DNA of 64,000 nt. Source: Sipunculus nudus (taxonomy: Eukaryota > Annelida > Sipuncula > Golfingiida > Sipunculidae). Positions 62,746-64,000 of the stretch are shown piece after piece; positions within the stretch are counted from its first letter, which is position 1, and every line of letters starts with the position of its first letter. A program made the position numbers and the translations under genes. The stretch is from NCBI GenBank assembly GCA_026874595.1, contig JAPPUL010000069.1, positions 1,054,001-1,118,000 on the forward strand, read 5' to 3'. The notes below the pieces were generated by a model. It was given only the letters and a program-made list of their open reading frames with translations, had not been told where the DNA came from and did no database searches.

Positions 62746-62815
62746 AATAGGATAGTAAGAAATAGGATAGTAAGAAATAGGATAGTAAGAAATAGGATAG
62801 TAAGAAATAGAAGAT
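62746..62815 (+). repeat. 15-bp tandem repeat after the cyclase-PPR gene
   Basis: Four copies of AATAGGATAGTAAGA (62746, 62761, 62776, 62791) plus a partial one, in the 120-bp gap between the cyclase-PPR gene and the lipoprotein gene. Every unit has stop codons in forward frames. Confidence 0.95.
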
Positions 62816-62827
62816 AAGAATGTACTT

Positions 62828-64000
62828 ATGGAAAAGCGACAAAAGGGTTTAGTATTACTAGTTGTTATAATGAGTTTAGTGCACTGGTCTTGTAGCGAGA
62901 AGCTGGTAAAGGATACTAGTGTAGAACCGAAGGGAAAAGATAAGCTAGTACTATCGGTTGCGAAGTTTGTAAATGAGGAAGAAGATGCTACCCTAGACAT
63001 ATACGAGGAAGCGTTTCCCAATAGAATAATATCAAGCCTAAGTGAGATTAAGAAGGTAAAATACCCCCTTAAATATGAGATATTATCAAATAAAGCTAAG
63101 GTAATAAAGGAAAGCCACAAGCTAAATACTATTAGACGAGCCTATAGGTTTAAGCGACTTGATGATACAGGTATTGTATCAAGAAAAAGAAAGGGTGTAG
63201 AAGATAAGAAGGCAGGGGCTGGATTTAGAAGGACCTATGAGGCTGTTGGAAATAGAACAGGTGAAGTAGAGGCTGTAAGAAGATATCTTAGTTATTTTAA
63301 AAAGAGAAAACCAAAGTATGAAGAGCTTTTAGGACTTTCAGTAAACAAAGAAACGAAAGTAAAAGAACTAAGAGTTCCAACAAGCCTAACAAGCCATAAG
63401 CTGTTGGAAGTATTCAATGAAGGAGAAGTGTATAGGACTTTAGGCCAGAGTGGAGGAGATATAATACTTGTAGGTAATATAAGAGATCGTGGAGGGGGCA
63501 TTAGGTTTGAGATAGGACTTTTTGATAAGGATCAGAAGCAGTTTGTGTTTAGAAAAAGTTTTTTATATAGTAGAGAGGATCTTAATTTAAGGCTTAATAA
63601 GAGTGTAGAGAGAGTGTCTAATTATATAATAAGATATTTAACACCGTATAAAAAGAGTCATCTTGAGGTAAAGACAAATCCAAGTGACGCACTAGTTTTT
63701 ATAGATGACGGAAGATATACTAGGAGTCCCTTTACCAAGGAGCTTTCGATAGGGTATCATGATATAGTGGTTATGAAAGAGGGATTTAAGAAAGTGTCGG
63801 GGAAAATATATATACGTGATAAAGAAAGACAAACATTATCAATAAATCTTAGTAAAGAACAAAACAAAGGCGGACTTGTAATATTATCAGAACCTGCAGG
63901 AGCAGATATATATCTAGATTTAGAATATAAAGGAACAAGCCCCTTGGTCCTAAAGGATATATCGACGGGAATATATAAAGTACGTCTTGAGAAGGCGGGC
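62828..64000 (+). CDS. PEGA-domain lipoprotein (incomplete at window end)
   Basis: Open from ATG 62828 to the last base, 391 codons with no stop, so the 3' end is outside. The signal sequence GLVLLVVIMSLVHWSC ends in a lipobox-like VHWSC, with lipid probably added to Cys22. Residues about 30-270 resemble a mixed fold with a TolB/OmpA-type 'GDIILVGNIRDRGGGIRFEIGLFDK' strand pair. The end has two PEGA units, LEVKTNPSDALVFIDDGRYTRSPFTKELSIGYHDIVVMKEGF and LVILSEPAGADIYLDLEYKGTSPLVLKDI, surface-associated beta domains often found in envelope proteins. Function unknown; 122 bp downstream of the cyclase-PPR gene. Confidence 0.82.
   Translation, partial: MEKRQKGLVLLVVIMSLVHWSCSEKLVKDTSVEPKGKDKLVLSVAKFVNEEEDATLDIYEEAFPNRIISSLSEIKKVKYPLKYEILSNKAKVIKESHKLNTIRRAYRFKRLDDTGIVSRKRKGVEDKKAGAGFRRTYEAVGNRTGEVEAVRRYLSYFKKRKPKYEELLGLSVNKETKVKELRVPTSLTSHKLLEVFNEGEVYRTLGQSGGDIILVGNIRDRGGGIRFEIGLFDKDQKQFVFRKSFLYSREDLNLRLNKSVERVSNYIIRYLTPYKKSHLEVKTNPSDALVFIDDGRYTRSPFTKELSIGYHDIVVMKEGFKKVSGKIYIRDKERQTLSINLSKEQNKGGLVILSEPAGADIYLDLEYKGTSPLVLKDISTGIYKVRLEKAG

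Noticed and set aside
62603-62842. ORF on the minus strand with repeated SYYPI/LLSYF units
   Set aside because: Antisense read-through of the 15-bp repeat; no RBS or family resemblance.

Overview
The window is AT-rich bacterial chromosome, gene-dense, with standard genetic code use. It most likely comes from a spirochaete. The evidence is a FlaA-type periplasmic flagellar sheath protein (3144-4277), a groES gene without groEL beside it, a Maf/DUF115 motility-type glycosyltransferase, a bactofilin, and lipoproteins with loose spirochaetal lipoboxes. I cannot assign an order or genus from sequence alone. No prophage, insertion sequence, CRISPR array or plasmid-type replication gene was seen.

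Layout. 0-7.5 kb: a pyruvoyl arginine decarboxylase and spermidine synthase, then aspartate decarboxylase (panD), a CDP-alcohol phosphatidyltransferase, flaA, two oligopeptide-type ABC ATPases and agmatinase. PdaD, SpeB and SpeE together give arginine > agmatine > putrescine > spermidine. 7.6-12 kb: a small zinc-ribbon protein, an unusual sigma-like protein with an unknown partner, a HEAT-type exported protein and a polytopic membrane protein. 12-21 kb: a 44-bp tandem array, then cbiA-like, recG, nadD, proA, bactofilin, groES and a chemoreceptor. 21-26.7 kb: argS, rhomboid protease, two exported proteins. 26.7-32.6 kb: xseB, maf and the dnaG-rpoD pair. 32.9-43 kb: dksA-like, family 4 uracil-DNA glycosylase, an NtrC-type two-component pair, unknown membrane proteins, a bifunctional-nuclease-domain protein, miaA, yicC, a TPR protein and surE. 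43.1 kb: tRNA-Pro(GGG). 43.3-49.9 kb: an NAD-kinase-like protein and a purine cluster purC-purS-purQ-purL-purF. 50-54.9 kb: a group 2 sigma factor, aroC, an ECF sigma/anti-sigma pair and rpmG. 55.3-61.1 kb: a three-gene, ferredoxin-containing glutamate synthase. 61.4-64 kb: a fused nucleotide-cyclase-like/PPR-like protein, then a PEGA lipoprotein cut by the window edge.

Three things stand out. First, the protein at 61368-62705 joins a class III cyclase-like domain to six contiguous, exactly 32-residue PPR-like repeats, a repeat class that is rare in bacteria. Second, the DNA is full of short tandem duplications, many at gene 3' ends or in leaders: seven 44-bp copies of the cbiA 3' end, a 5'-UTR purine array before rpmG, and a ten-unit KEGT tail on a histidine kinase. 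Third, the strand bias in base composition flips several times in 64 kb, largely independent of gene direction and once inside argS, which suggests inversions or mosaicism.

All functions are called by reading motifs and family resemblance by eye. No database search or computation was run.
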